From: Rheum nobile | Lineage: Eukaryota; Streptophyta; Magnoliopsida; Caryophyllales; Polygonaceae | DNA: 64,000 nt | Assembly: GCA_027886185.1 (NCBI GenBank) | Contig: WOAB01000563.1 | Coordinates: 434,001 to 498,000 of the forward strand | Reading direction: 5' to 3' | Shown: positions 12,140 through 23,629 of the stretch, in pieces | Position numbering within the stretch: the stretch's first letter is position 1 | Layout of the letters: each line of letters opens with the position of its first letter | Made by a program: the position numbers and the translations under genes | Notes under the pieces: generated by a model | Database searches by the model: none | What the model saw: only the letters and a program-made list of their open reading frames with translations | Told to the model about the DNA's origin: nothing

Positions 12140-12444
12140 TGGACAGTAGATGAGTTGACAATAAAAGAAGCATGAATGAAATGCTTCTGCATAGCTATGA
12201 TGTTGAGGTCTACAATATCCTTATTCCAGAGAAGCCAAATGCCACTTGCAAAGCCAATAGCTTCAACACGAACAAAGTTAGAAAATTTGGACTTGGCACA
12301 AGCAATTCTTGCTTGTGCCCCTGAAATTTTCGTTTCAAATAAAGCAACAATACTAGTAGCATGATGATTACGAATATAGCACAGTGCTCTATGGAAGCCA
12401 TCATTACCGGCTCCACAACAATTCCAAAAGACATTATTCATCAT
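12140..12444 (-). pseudogene. LINE ORF2 endonuclease N-terminus, cut by Tekay insertion
   Basis: The start (MMNNVFWNCCGAG, then HHATSIVALFETKISG and GFASGIWLLWNK) is the N-terminal part of the apurinic-type endonuclease that opens ORF2 of plant L1-type LINEs. The match stops exactly where the Tekay LTR ends at 12139. The rest of ORF2 (reverse transcriptase) should lie beyond the Tekay 5' LTR, left of the window. It reads on the same strand as ORF1 just upstream. One substitution turns the usual WNCRGAG into WNCCGAG. Confidence 0.82.
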
Positions 12445-12740
12445 AAAACTAACAAAGAAGGGCTAAACAAGCCCGGCTTACTCTACTCGGACCCTCAGGT
12501 CTGAGGTGTTCTCTACCATGGTAGAATCCAGAAGCGCGGGAATTTCCTTGTCTATGGGGGATTCCCTAAGAGGCAATGGAGTTGAGAGACGAAACTCCAC
12601 CTGTTCACCAGTATCATCCCTTCTGCCATCCTCGTGTTCCATATTCATGGGAGCATCACCAATAGGGGCAGTAAAGGGTGGATCTTGAGCAAAGACGACA
12701 TGAACTTCTCTAACGGATTTGGGCCTCTTTGACGGGCCTT

Positions 12741-14300
12741 CTACCCCCGATTAGAATGCGAAATATGGGCCGGCTCACGATTACCCCCTTTACTACTGTT
12801 GTGTCGGTTGTTCTTCTTAAATTTACCCGACACGTTCATTTTAGCAATAGTAAAGACCGGCTCAAAAGGTAACGTATCCACGCTAGCAAGGAACTTATCC
12901 GGCCCACGTGCAGTTGGGCCTGCCTGCGCTACCTCATGGCCCAACAGAGGAGTGGAATCACTAGGAGCGTTGGCAGTACTAGGAGCTAGACACTTGTTCT
13001 TTTGTGATGAGCTGGACACATTTCTGGAGTTGTCCTTTCCCCTAAGGGAGGAATTCCCACCAATTTTCCCTAATGGTTCCTCTCTACAGGACGGTACCCC
13101 CTCCACTGCCTCCTGTAAATCTTCCACCTCCATGATCTCGTTGAGGGTTGCGAATCTGTTACATCCAGTTGTCTCCTTCCCCTAGTCTGCCACTACCCCC
13201 TTCCCTGTAGGAATGCTGGAAGGGCCTGCATTCGATCGTTCTCCTCTTTGATGATCAACGGCTCGCTTGTCCACCGTGGCAGATTTCCTGGCCTTCCAGT
13301 TGTTGACGCGCTTGCACCAACTCTCATCCATCCATGCGCCATGGGTTCCCGTTCTGTCGGTTGTGCCGCCTCCCTGCACTTCTGCCGCCAACACATATTT
13401 GACCGCCTTACCTTCAAGGGTGGGCGCACCGGTTTCTTGAACTCCAGTAGCCGAAGGTTCCACCGGCCTAAAGGGACATCCATTCTTGAGATGCCTAAAC
13501 CGACCACACTCGTAGCAAATCGTAGGGAGTCATTCGTACTCGATCAAATATCTCTCGCCATTAATAATTATCATACCCTTAAGAGGCCTTTCAAGGTTGA
13601 TTTCAACACAAACCCTCGCAAAATGACCTCTATTGGTGTTCAAGGTCTTGGCGTCCACTCTAACCGGCCGGCCTATGCCTAAGGCTATTCTGAGCAGCAC
13701 CTTCTCCACATAGAGGGTAATAGGCAGTTCGAGGATACGAATCCACGTCGGGGTAGTCTTGATAGGTTGTGAGGTTCTGAACGACGGGGTCCAGGCTCGC
13801 ACCACCAAGCACCGCCCAAAAATCGTCCATGGTCCATTCGTCAAGACCGACATGAATTTCTCTTCAGCCTCAAAGCGAGCCAGAAAATAGCCGTGGGCAA
13901 GGTCGATCAGTTGCATACTAGGGAAGAACCGCCATAGCTCCCGGAGCTTCCTCTCCTTAAGCTGGAAAGAGAGCGACCGCCCACGGATCTTCACCACTAC
14001 CGACCATCGCCACGCCGCAGCCAAGGCTTCCACCTTCGAATCAATGGTGATTACAGGGTCCTCATCCTCTCCATCAGGGAACGAGACCTCAATCTTTCCT
14101 TCGAGAAAATCCTCCCTCATGAAAGCCTTTTGCTGCACACCGCCTCTAGAAGTGACCACATCTTTCCACAGAAGCGGCACATCGGAAGGGTCTCCTAGTG
14201 GATTAGGGCTCCTAGGCGGTTCTGAAAGGAACTCACCAAAGGTGGATTGGGTTACCGGTACCACCTCAAGGGTGGGGGACGAGTGAAATTCGGGATTCAT
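12741..14300 (-). pseudogene. LINE ORF1 (DUF4283 plus CCHC zinc knuckle), broken
   Basis: ATG at 14300-14298 opens the ORF1 of a plant L1-type LINE. The DUF4283-like domain spans about residues 80-250 (WRFFPSMQLIDLAHGYFLARF, NGPWTIFGRCLVV, TWIRILELPITLY). It is followed by the CCHC knuckle CYECGRFRHLKNGC and a long hydrophilic tail. The frame is continuous but carries TGA at 13530, just before the knuckle, and TAG at 13182; the tail ends at TAG 12741. ORF1 proteins bind LINE RNA and act with ORF2. ORF2 begins about 300 bp downstream. Length and domain order are normal for the family apart from the stops. Confidence 0.85.
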
Positions 14301-14655
14301 AGAGAGCGAATCAGGTCAACAAAAGGCAATTGCTAGTCTGCTTCTATAGAGAGGTCAACGTGGAGTGAGCAGCGAAATAGCCGACTTCTGGGCATGCAAT
14401 GACGATAGCCATTAACTATTTTTTTAAGATGAAAGAATTCGAATTACCCGACATAACAACGTCGTATAATTTGAGAGGCTGGTGTTGGTCAAAACCGGTT
14501 ATAGAGAACAATAAATCAAGCATGGAAAATACAACAAAGCAAATAGAGAGCTTAGTGACCTAGAGCGAGTGGTGATTGGTGAGCAAAACACGATCAGAAG
14601 AAAGCGTCACCGGAAGACGAGTCAGACATGAGCAAACTTGTGGAAGTGCTAAACG
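14301..14655 (-). other. LINE 5' leader and flanking DNA
   Basis: The LINE 5' leader should end somewhere near 14400; no sharp boundary or target duplication is visible because the LINE 3' end is outside the window. No other gene seen. Confidence 0.35.
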
Positions 14656-14659
14656 AACT

Positions 14660-14890
14660 ACCATGACGTTGCCCTCTCTTCTAGGAAAGATCTTCAGGAG
14701 CCTCAACCATGATGTTGCCCCCGTAAAAGGAGGATCTTTATTGAGCCACATACACGACCATGACCACGACCGGACACTCAAACATCACCCTAGTTCAGTT
14801 GCACCATTGCAACGAAAATTTTGACACCCAAACTCGAAACAAGCGGATCTACGGTAGATAAAAAAGAGTGAAAATTGAAGTGAAAAAGAA
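14660..14890. repeat. Dispersed repeat R, copy 1
   Basis: About 230 bp matching 46738-46960 in the same orientation (shared words CTCTCTTCTAGGA, TCAACCATGA, TTTGACACCCAAACTCGAAA, GTGAAAAAG). It contains a GAC/CAC run that would read His-Asp repeats. It could be part of an unrecognised transposon or gene end; no function can be assigned. Confidence 0.6.
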
Positions 14891-14899
14891 ACTTTAATT

Positions 14900-15655
14900 A
14901 GTCTTATAATTTGGTAATAGTGATTAAGTGATTGTACTATTTTGTTAGAGAAGTCCAATATGTATTTATATTTTGTTGGATATGGATCTCAATATATGTC
15001 ATTTGACCTTGGATTTTGTTTTTAAATGTTTACAAGTAATGTTGTTCTTGCTACTAGATGGTGTTCGGTTTTTGATAGATTATGCCGAGTATATAATACT
15101 ATTGTAATATTATTTAATGGGTTGTGTTGGACCCTTTGGGGCTTAATGTGAATTAGAAGTTGAGGCTCAATGGAGATTACAATAAATTTGGGATAGTTGC
15201 GGTCCAGAATTTATGTTTTGTTATCCAATGTTTGTCATCCTTAAAAGATGATGCATTGGTATTGTTGATAACAACAAGAGTTTTGTTAGGTGTTTTTGCT
15301 TGTGAAGCAGACACAATAATGATTTCAAAACAGCAAACATCAAAGAATGTTTTTATACCTTTATCCTTGTGATATGAAGGTGAATACATAGACTTTCGGG
15401 AGCAAGCAAAAACATAGAATAATGATTTTGAGTTCATAGAAAACATAACAGAAAAAAAAAACATAGCTAAAACGTTTTGCTGTAACTTGTTCTCAAATGA
15501 TGCTGGATAACTATAATAACAAGTCCATGGGATTCATCGGAGTAGACAAAAAATGGAATCTAGTCTTCCCCTAAAAACGAAGGCATGTTGGTATAGTGTG
15601 CCAGAGGGGATTCAACTCCTACTAAGATAGTCAATGTTCCCATAGACTACAAGAA
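14900..15655. other. AT-rich DNA without recognised gene
   Basis: Nothing supported by domains. The minus-strand open frame around 15177-15464 has no motif I recognise. The right part probably belongs to the decayed copia element that follows. Confidence 0.35.
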
Positions 15656-15755
15656 TATAAAGCAGGTAATATTATAGTATCGTTGAGCAGATTGTATGCA
15701 TTGTAAATATAAATGATGTTTTTAAGGAAGTAATTCCAAAGTCCATAAGGGGTGA

Positions 15756-16240
15756 TGTTAAAGTCTGTGGGCCGGTTAGAGGAGAGGTGTGTACGTCCGT
15801 GTACAAGTCCATGGGGTTCCATTCTAAAATCAATTGGCAATAGGAGGAATAGTCCATGGTATTATATAGTGGTCTTGATTTTTTTATATTTTCGATGTGG
15901 GATTCTCCCATCTTATCTTCCACACGCCCCCTCAAGTGGCAACTGGCCTGGCCCAGTTGGCACTTGATATCATGCCTTAAGGCCAACAAGCCCGTTAGCC
16001 CGTTAGTGTCTTAAGGCCGACAAGCCCAATCAACCAGGAATCCAAACTCAGACCGAACCGCTTTGATACCATGTTAAAGTCTGTGGGCCGGTTAGGAGAG
16101 AGGTGTGTACGTCCGTGTACAAGCCCATGGGGTTCCATCCTAAAACCAATTGGCAATAGGAGGAGTAGTCCATGGTATTATATAGTGGTCTTGGTTTCTT
16201 TATATTTCCGATGTGGGATTCTCCCATCTTATCTTCCACA
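15756..16240 (-). mobile_element. Complete TRIM (miniature LTR retrotransposon), 485 bp
   Basis: Two 169-bp LTRs (15756-15924 and 16072-16240; about nine differences) flank a 147-bp core with no ORF. On the minus strand the order is 5' LTR, primer site TGGTATCAAAGC abutting the LTR, core, purine tract CTTGAGGGGGCG (15936-15925), 3' LTR. The 5-bp target duplication GGTGA is present at 15751-15755 and 16241-16245. The target is the copia integrase. It is non-autonomous and must have moved with enzymes from another element. The LTR carries a TATATAATACCATGG stretch and the ATCCCACATCGG-type word common in plant TRIMs. Confidence 0.93.
16060..16071 (-). other. TRIM primer binding site (initiator Met type)
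   Basis: On the minus strand this reads TGGTATCAAAGC, one base from the canonical initiator-Met site TGGTATCAGAGC, with no spacer from the LTR end. Confidence 0.8.
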
Positions 16241-16599
16241 GGTGACCTTGTTCCTTTTGTTAGGAACCCTATTTAATAAATTGCAAGCCATTAACATGGC
16301 TTCACCCCAGAATCCGTCACTCAATCCCGAGTAGGATAACATGGAATTAACCATCTCTTTTAGGACTCGATTCTTCCTCTCCGACACACCATTTTGTTGT
16401 GGCGTATAGGGAGTCGTAGTCTCATGTATAATGCCTACGGACTATAAATACACAAGATCATAAAATTCTCCACCTCTATCGATGCATAGTTTCTTAATCA
16501 AGTCATTTTATTGTAATTCAACCTCGGTTTTATAAACCTTACACTTATCATGGGCCTCGTCTTTAGCATGTAGTAAATACACATAACAATAATGAGAAT

Positions 16600-17660
16600 A
16601 ATCTGGTTAATAAAATGCACACCATAAATCGCATAACATATATACAAAACATAAATAACCGACCAGTCTATATAGAGTATAGTAGGGTCTAATGACTAAT
16701 CTGTTTGGGAACAGTAGAGTCAAGTTTTAGCCAATCAGTATAACTATACCGTAGGACATATCATGACCAGTAGACTAAAAAGTAATCTGGTCAACCTAAT
16801 AGACTTATCATCAAGTAATCTGTATTAAATACAGTAGGCCTGAATCAAGTAATCTAGAAACATGAGTAGTCTATGCATAACATAATAGACTCGTAAAAAC
16901 ACACAAGACCTCATCTAACTCATGAGATACTTGTCATTAGTCTCTTGAGACTTAAGTTAACTATTTAAGTTAAAATATCATGATCATTATTTTGATCATC
17001 AGGTCACATAAAATGAGAATTTGAACTAATGTGACTTATATCATGATCATACGTATTGTACTTATATGTAGATTATACACCATACACCTCCATCACCCAA
17101 TTATATGGAATGAATCCGAGGAATTAGATTTTCCAACCATGATCATACCATGACCAAAAAATTTCCATGGTCATACACATGTGCTTCCACCAATTTCATG
17201 GTACATAGACACACATATTTCATATATATATAGACTTGAACACTTCCTCCTCTATTAACATTTCGTACATGTACTTACATGTATTATGCATATGAACATC
17301 CACGTACGAGATTTCAACTACCATCATATGCGGTTAGCATACAATGCATGACACCAATAAGAATTTAATCCTTATCCATACATATAAATATATGTTATAT
17401 GTATACATGTCCAGAGATTACACAGCCTCTTGCACATATGCCAAGATCATCAACATGGCTTAAATATCACGGTCTCCGCATAACCGCACATGAATAAAGT
17501 CCATGTCTATTTACATATTTAACACCACATCCAAGACCATACAGAGATTGGTCTTATATATATATATATACCCAATACATAAATAACATAGAGATATGAA
17601 ACCTCCATTTCCGCAACCACATATCACCACCATTCATGCTTTATTAGCATTAGCCTTTAT
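16600..17660. other. AT-rich non-coding stretch between copia gag and integrase
   Basis: About 1 kb with many stops in every frame, rich in short words such as AATCTG, CAGTAGA, ATGATCAT and TATATA. In an intact copia element the protease and integrase N-terminus would lie here, so it is either a separate insertion or fully decayed. No ends were found. Confidence 0.35.
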
Positions 17661-17665
17661 CGTGA

Positions 17666-17953
17666 TTAGGATGTGTGGCCTCTCAAATAAATCTGATAGC
17701 CAACCACAACCGCACATGACAACCAATCATCTAATCTTGTCATTTTCCACTTGTTGTGCCTCCTTGTCTCCTTCAAGGATTCGTTCTCCGCATCTTCCGG
17801 TACGGGGGGCATTGGCATGCTTAGAACGTACACCTCCTTGAGCGACGTGAGGGAAACATGCATCTTTATTTGTCATCTCTGGAAGTCCATGCCCTTGAAC
17901 TTCTCCAGCTTCCCAAACTTAGAAGTCATCTCGTTCACCGATTCAACTGCCAT
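17666..17953 (-). pseudogene. Ty1/copia gag N-terminal fragment
   Basis: ATG at 17953-17951. The peptide reads LEKFKGMDFQRWQIKMHVSL, then VYVLSMPMP and RRHNKWKM, the typical opening of plant copia gag (F.G.NF..W...M...L, then a Pro-rich link and a Trp motif). The frame leaves gag-like sequence after about 80 residues and stops at 17666. Gag forms the particle shell. The same strand as the integrase remnant suggests one original element. The region to its right (18000-18560) looks like that element's 5' LTR. Confidence 0.75.
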
Positions 17954-17989
17954 TGAACAACTACGAAAATATTGGTTTTGAATGTTGTA

Positions 17990-18560
17990 AATGGGTGTAA
18001 CGTTGATCAAACTTCGGTTGACTCTGATATTGATTGAATCGTGTGTGAGCACTTTCCAAAACCAATATTTCGACCCTTAATCTTGTAGCCTAGGGTTGCA
18101 CGAAATCTGATTTGGGATAAGACAATCACTCATCTATTGAACAAGGCAAGATCAAATAGAGAACACTTGGTGTTTTCGGTTTTGTTGGATACAAGAGATC
18201 GTACTCTTTGGATATCCCAAGACTTGCCCCAACCTCACCCTTATATAGGACATAAGTAGTTAGGCGGTTACATGGTGGTTGGGAAGTTGCATGGCGGTTA
18301 GGCGATTGCATAGCGGTTGGGCGGTTGAAAAACGGTTAAAAAACCGCCAAACTACTCAACCATAAACTCACCCTTATAAATATGACTTATCGGTGTCCGC
18401 CTCTCGAATCCCAACACGTTTCGTAACCCCGAGTCCGAATCCACGCACACGAGTGTGCACTCCGCGTCCCCAAAACCCGTTATGCGTCGAACAAACTCCA
18501 TAAGTCTTGAGCGAATTCCGACTACACCAAATGACCGATGACACTAAAATCAGCAACATC
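17990..18560 (-). repeat. Probable 5' LTR and leader of the copia element
   Basis: It lies directly upstream of the gag start. It has a TATA word (minus strand TATATAA, 18247-18241) and, just upstream of it, a cluster of imperfect direct repeats of GCGGTTAGGCG-type words at 18256-18346. I could not fix the LTR borders, and no second copy is present in the window. Confidence 0.45.
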
Positions 18561-18870
18561 AATGTCATCTTCTAAGTTTTCTAAAATCATCTCATCGGTT
18601 GAACCATTCTTTTTGCGCAACCCTAACATGTGCAAAAACTTATGAATATCAATATTGAATACATGAATATCGATCACAACGTCATGAATAGGCATGTATA
18701 AGTCTTGGATAACATTACTTCAAAACATGATTATCCTTGTAGAACGGAAAACATGATCACGGATATCATTAAGAAGTTGCAGAGGCCATGATATTCAAAT
18801 TTGCATGGACGATATTCATGGCAATTAAAAATGTATGAATGAATATATGTGCACTATTCATGAATCTATC
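18560..18870. other. AT-rich DNA with ATGAATAT words
   Basis: No coding signal. Repeated CATGAATAT/ATATTCATG words occur between 18640 and 18845. The start of the following LINE fragment is not sharply defined. Confidence 0.3.
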
Positions 18871-18876
18871 CTACAA

Positions 18877-20133
18877 TTGACCAAATGGAAAGTCAATGCA
18901 TTATCTCAAGCTAGTCTGACTACTTCTATTCAGGCAAATTTTGCTGCTAGACCCAATTTCTTGATGCAGAGCTTTATGGTGCCTACAAGTTCTCATAATG
19001 AGTTAGATAAAATAAACAAAATATTCTTTTGGCTTAAACCACTTATCGAATGGGACAAAATTTGTAAACCAAAAAATCAGGGTGGCCTTGGCATCCAAAA
19101 AACAAATGGCATCAATCATGCATTACAATACAAATTTATTTGGAAAATGATGGCTGACCCTAACGATTTTTGGATTAAAATTATATCAGAAAAATATCTA
19201 GCAGGAAGAAACATATTAGACTATGAAGAAAAAAAAGAAGGAAAATGCTCTTGGAAATGGTCTAACCGTATGGAACTCTGGAACGATTTCCATCAAAGGT
19301 TTGATATGACAATTTGTTGATGGAAAGATAATTCGCTTCTAGAATGATAAATGGATTACATCAAAACCACTCTACAACATGACAAACACTCACCCAATAT
19401 ATGACCCAAATGAAAAAGTTGATTTTGTTTAATGTAGATAAAACGTGGAATACATATAAACTGAATCCAGCTCTCCCTTCGGACTTGTGCTTTGCTATTG
19501 TGGGAACTCGCCTCCCCATGGGTAATATCACAGACCGGATGTACGAGGAATCTAGTAGAAATGAATGGTTTTCAACCAATACTGCAATAGACTTTAACAA
19601 TAAAAACAAAAATTACACTAGTATGACCCCTCTTGGATATGGAAAATTGACATGTACCCAAAGTCAAGAATTTCCTTTGAAAAATAGTTAAAAATGGATT
19701 ATCGATAAAGAAAAGACTCCATGAAAAAGGGGTCTCTATCCCTCAGAGATATATCTCATGTAACAACCGACTATATGCACCCTTTAATTGAATGCAACCA
19801 TACACTACAAACAATAGATAAAGTAAGCCCTAAAATAGCACAATACATTAGTATGATCGACCATAACAATAAGAAAATAGAAACTATCATGGATGAGATA
19901 TAACTTAAATTAACCAAAAAAACAATTTTCCAACCGAGCAATTTGTTGGTGGAGCATTTGGTATTATAAAAACTAGAAAATATTTCCGAGCAATAACCCA
20001 GAACCATACAACATTAAGAATCTAACAAAATGAGTGTGATGAACCAATAAACAAAATAACCCACCTTCATCATAAAAGGAGAAGACAAAAGAATCTCAAA
20101 TGCAAAAACCGTTAGAGGACGTAATAAAAATTA
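18877..20133 (+). pseudogene. LINE ORF2 fragment: end of reverse transcriptase and zf-RVT
   Basis: The frame from about 18877 to 19318 reads WKVNALSQASLTT, IFFWLKPLIEWDKICKPKNQ and GGLGIQKTNGINHAL, the region C-terminal to the LINE reverse transcriptase core. After stops and frameshifts, the zinc-binding domain continues at about 19640-19800 (KIVKNGLSIKKRLHEKGVSI; then HPLIECNHT in another frame). The RNase H domain of the same LINE resumes at 37118, beyond the MULE that split it at the target word TAAAAATTA. The LINE is 5' truncated: no endonuclease or catalytic FADD motif is visible here. Confidence 0.8.
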
Positions 20134-20398
20134 GGCCCATTAGCAAATATACCAGATTTGGAAAGCCAACTTGCAAAAAACCAAGATTTTGAAAAGTATT
20201 GCAAGAATACCAGATTTTTGTACGGTTTATGGTAGTTTTGCTATTGTTGAGGATGGACTTTAACTTTTCTTTTAAATAGAAAAATCATATAAAGTATTAA
20301 AATTTCTGAAAAGAAAAGGTTAAAAAAAATCGTAATCCTACTAATCTAACCCTAATTACCATCTTCCTCGTCTCACTCCTCTGCTTCCCTCTTCCCCG

Positions 20399-20785
20399 AT
20401 GGCGCCGCCATTTCGTCCGCTCCGTCGTCGCTGCTCCCTCCGATTCCCGGCGACTATCAGATTTTGCAAAGAGATTTTGCTGGTTGCCATGTCAGGAGCC
20501 TTAACCCCCAATCTGACAATCGCTCTCAATCATAAATCTCTCTCATCGGCAACCTTCCGATTCCCGACGACTATCAGATTCGCCGGCCAATTCGTTGCGA
20601 AGTCGGCGATGTTGGTTAGATGCGCAGGAGATGGAGAGAGCGGGAAACTGAAAGGCGCGCTATCGAATTTGGTGGGAGAGAGCGTGGAGGAGCTTCTCAA
20701 CAGGGAAGAGAACAAGGAGTTACTGGATAAGCTGAATGCCGCAAGCGAGAGAGTGGAGAAGGCGAGGAATGAGCTCGCCGAGTGA
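20399..20785 (+). pseudogene. Captured 5' gene fragment, possible plastid-targeted protein
   Basis: ATG at 20399 opens 128 codons, 265 bp inside the MULE end. The N-terminus is rich in Arg/Ser/Pro with few acidic residues, like a plastid transit peptide. The C-terminal half is a charged helix (SVEELLNREENKELLDKL, then ASERVEKARNELAE) that looks like the start of a coiled coil. A GTGATG splice-donor-like word follows the last codons, so the ORF probably ends in an intron read-through. I do not recognise the family with certainty. Context points to a gene piece carried by the MULE rather than a complete gene; expression cannot be judged. Confidence 0.5.
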
Positions 20786-20869
20786 TGAATGAGTATATAC
20801 ATAAGATGGACTTGCTTAATTAAGTTGCAACCATATGTTGTTACTGTTAAACTTTGGATTGCTTGCTTG

Positions 20870-21063
20870 CAGAGCTGGATGGCGTTCTATACAATGAGGC
20901 ACAAGGTGATGGAAGCTACTGCAACCTCGTTAATGACAGAGGACAACAAAGATACGGGTAGTTCGGATTAAACTGGCGCATCTCTGAGCTGGAGAGGGAG
21001 TGCGTGAACATGAAGCAGGAACTTCAGAAGTTTGTTAAGAGAAAGAGGAGCTGGAAGTGCTAG
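20870..21063 (+). pseudogene. Second captured exon-like piece with Glu/Lys-rich helix
   Basis: After a plausible acceptor (TTGCTTGCAG, ending at 20872) the sequence stays gene-like. The last part reads WRISELERECVNMKQELQKF, which resembles the C-terminal helix of NPH3/BTB-type proteins (tentative, from memory). The frame contains a TAG near 20961, and a stop follows at 21061-21063. It may or may not belong to the same gene as 20399-20785. Confidence 0.35.
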
Positions 21064-21284
21064 ATAGTTCGGATGTGACTTGCTTAATTAAGAGCAAGAA
21101 ACCTCGATAACAACTCTCTTTAGCCATCTTTTAAGTAGCTCTTTGGTTGGTCGAACGACAACCCCATGTAGCAAGGGCGGTGTTGTTGGGTTTGTGACGC
21201 TGCAAGGTTTCTCCGAGGATAGGTCGCGGAGTCTAGGATCTTCCACCGGCGTTGAAAAAGAGATTCAAAGTGACATAGTTACTG

Positions 21285-21610
21285 GTTTTCTATGCACAAA
21301 GTGGGCCGATACGGAGGTGATTCGATGTCGTTCGGAGATGATTTCAAATGATTCAAAAGTCGGATTTAAGTAACTTGAGCATGGCGAAGACGATGGTGTG
21401 GTCAGATTTTTAATTTAATGAATCAAAATGTGTTTTTTTGGGGGTCGAACAAGGCTTGGTGGTGATGTCCACATGGGTTGCTTTGATCTTGAATGAACAC
21501 TGAAGCTGAATTGTCAGAGCGATATCCACTTTATCAGGATATATTTGTAGGTTGTCAGGTCATTACTCTGTTATATCAACTTTAAATTTGAAACGAACAT
21601 TAGTTGGTTT
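21285..21610 (+). repeat. Inverted-repeat family, unit M1-A1 (plus orientation)
   Basis: Module M (about 185 bp, marked by GATTCGATGTCGTTCGGAGA and GACGATGGTGTGGTCAGATT) is followed by module A (CACTTTATCAGG, GTCAGGTCATTACTCTGTTA). Other copies are at 22085-22292, 22680-23035, 23630-23879 continuing at 34886-35060, 35470-35840 and 35872-36060. Unknown family; possibly long inverted termini of a DNA transposon. Confidence 0.6.
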
Positions 21611-22084
21611 CGTAATGAGAAACACTTAAGTTTTCATTTATTAGTTGTGATCCTCGTTGAATTGATAATCACTAAAAATATTAGGACAAAAGGAAAGGGA
21701 GAGATATAAGCAACACAAAATACATGTTCCAGTGTGACAGAGTATCTAATGCATAATTTCAATTCACTTAAAAAATCATTCCTATCTTGGTGACATCTTT
21801 GACATTTTCAAACTTGTACCTTCTCCATAATTGTATAGATCTTGCAGCCCTTATCTAGACCAATTACATACTTTACTTTTTAACTTCATTTTTCATTCAA
21901 AAGAAAAGTTCAAGCTAGGCTAATTAAGGTCCAAGATTCGAATTGCTAAATCAACCTTCTTATATATTAGACTTTCTTGTACACTCTTCAATGCCTCAGT
22001 ATAAATGTGGTCTGATAAAATGAATATTTCTCTGACATTTAAAACCGACTAACATTTAAAACTTCATTTTCGTAAATTTTGTTA

Positions 22085-22292
22085 CATAACAGAGCATTAT
22101 GTACTTTGTCAGGCCACATTTAAACGAAGTCAGGTCACATTTATACGAAGTCAGGTCAATGCTCTGTTATATCACATAATTTCAAATGTTAGTCAATTTC
22201 AAATTTCAGAGCAATATTCACTTTATCAGGCCATATTTGTACGTTGTCAGATCATTACTCTGTTATATTAACTTTAAATTTGAAACAAACAT
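22085..22292 (+). repeat. Inverted-repeat family, unit A2
   Basis: Module A alone, plus orientation, with the GAAGTCAGGTCA word duplicated (near 22125 and 22150). The next copy at 22680-22835 is its inverted partner, about 390 bp away. Confidence 0.6.
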
Positions 22293-22679
22293 TCAGTATT
22301 GACAAAGTGCTTTGATCCTGGTGTAATATTTTGGCTTGCTGAATGCATATTTTGCAGCTTGTTGGTGCTTTCTGGTAGTTGCTAGTGATAGAGTGAACTG
22401 ATACTTGTTGGTGGCAAGCATGTTCTAGCAATAATTCAACCTGCACTACACACTCCTTGTATTGTAATAGCAATCTGCAGGAAATGAGTGACTACACTAA
22501 ATGACACAATATCAGTGGCTCTACTCTTGATACTCAATGTACAACAGATGGTGATAATCCACCATTTAATTTTGGCATCTTCTCATAGGTTGTTTCTTGG
22601 TTTATGATGAAGGCTAGTGGTCCATTCTATCCATTGCGTACTGGAAGGCGAGACAACAATGCTTCATTTACTATGTATA
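22293..22679. other. Spacer between inverted A modules
   Basis: Unique-looking DNA with no recognised ORF, lying in the loop of the inverted A2/A3 pair. Confidence 0.35.
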
Positions 22680-23035
22680 CATGTGGCCTGATAAAGTGGA
22701 TATTGCTCTGAAATTTAAAATTGGCTAACATTTGAAATTTTGTGATATAACAGAGCATTGACCTGACTTCGTATAAATATGGCCTGACTTCGTACATATG
22801 TGGTATGATAAAGTACATAATGTTATAAAGTTTTAAAATACCTTGTTCATTGCCTATATACATTACCACGACACCAAGCCTTGTTCGACCCAAGAAAAAC
22901 ACCTCTCGATTCATTCAATTCAAAATCTGACCACACCATCGTCTTCGCCATGCTCAAGTTACTTAAACTCGACTCTTGAATCATTTGAAATCATCTTCGA
23001 ACGACATCGAATCACATCCGTATCAGCCCGAGTAG
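22680..23035 (-). repeat. Inverted-repeat family, unit A3-M2 (minus orientation)
   Basis: A3 (22680-22835) and M2 (22855-23035) are the reverse complement of the M-A unit. M2 is truncated on its right where an LTR fragment begins. Confidence 0.6.
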
Positions 23036-23040
23036 AATGA

Positions 23041-23587
23041 AGATTTATTCGGGGAACAATGATAGTAAACGGTTACGATCACTAGAACCATTCTGTTTTC
23101 ACCCTTGCATAGTCTTTCATTAGACTAACCAACCGGCTTTTATTCCTTGCATGGTTGGTTGGTGTCATCCGTCCTATACGGCACATCAGTGGTTGGTTCC
23201 CGAAGTTAAAGTAACCTGTTGAAGAAGAAGAGGCTTGCAGACGAAGATTTAAGTGTCAGTGTTTTAAGTTGTTAAGTATTACTTTAACATGTATTTTTAT
23301 CACCTAGCCATGTTATAGGTTGATTCTTAAAAGTCTTCCGCTGTGTAATTTATGAGTCTTCCGCTGTAATTTTCTCTGTTGTAAAAAAATACGTCTCTCG
23401 TTTGATGAGAGATCTTTTAATAAAAAGGGTTGAGTTTCTTATCCAAATGTCTTTCGTTGTTTAACCTATTGTTATTTAATATGTTTATTTAAGTTAATTG
23501 TTCCGATCAAAGCCTTGGGTAACATCGGACAACAACGTTTGAGGTCACTAGCGTGTGGCATTTCCGACGTAAGTCGGGGGTGTTACA
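23041..23587 (+). repeat. Truncated Tekay-type LTR, 3' portion
   Basis: It ends GGGGGTGTTACA at 23587 like the Tekay LTR ending at 12139. It shares the words CCCTTGCATAGTCTTTCATT and GGCACATCAG, and the paired CTTCCGCTGT words. The 5' part of the LTR is missing and no gag-pol adjoins it, so it is a solo or broken LTR. Confidence 0.7.
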
Positions 23588-23629
23588 GCCGCTCTCAGAG
23601 TCGACTCCCTTCTTGTACACTCTTACAAT

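Larger units (their letters stand above)
15660..16570 (-). pseudogene. Ty1/copia integrase fragment, interrupted by TRIM
   Basis: On the minus strand, from 16570 down to 16246, the frame reads IDRGGEF, then HETTTPYTPQQNGVSERKNR, LKEMVNSMLS and FWGEAMLMACNLLNRVPNK. This is the catalytic DDE part of a copia integrase, with two in-frame stops. After the TRIM, TPYGLWNY continues the expected motif at 15750 and leftwards. The enzyme would insert element cDNA into the genome. No reverse transcriptase is visible to the left, so the element is truncated. It belongs with the gag at 17953-17666. Confidence 0.8.

Noticed and set aside
12176..12364. Plus-strand ORF over the LINE endonuclease
   Set aside because: Antisense shadow of the minus-strand LINE ORF2 start.
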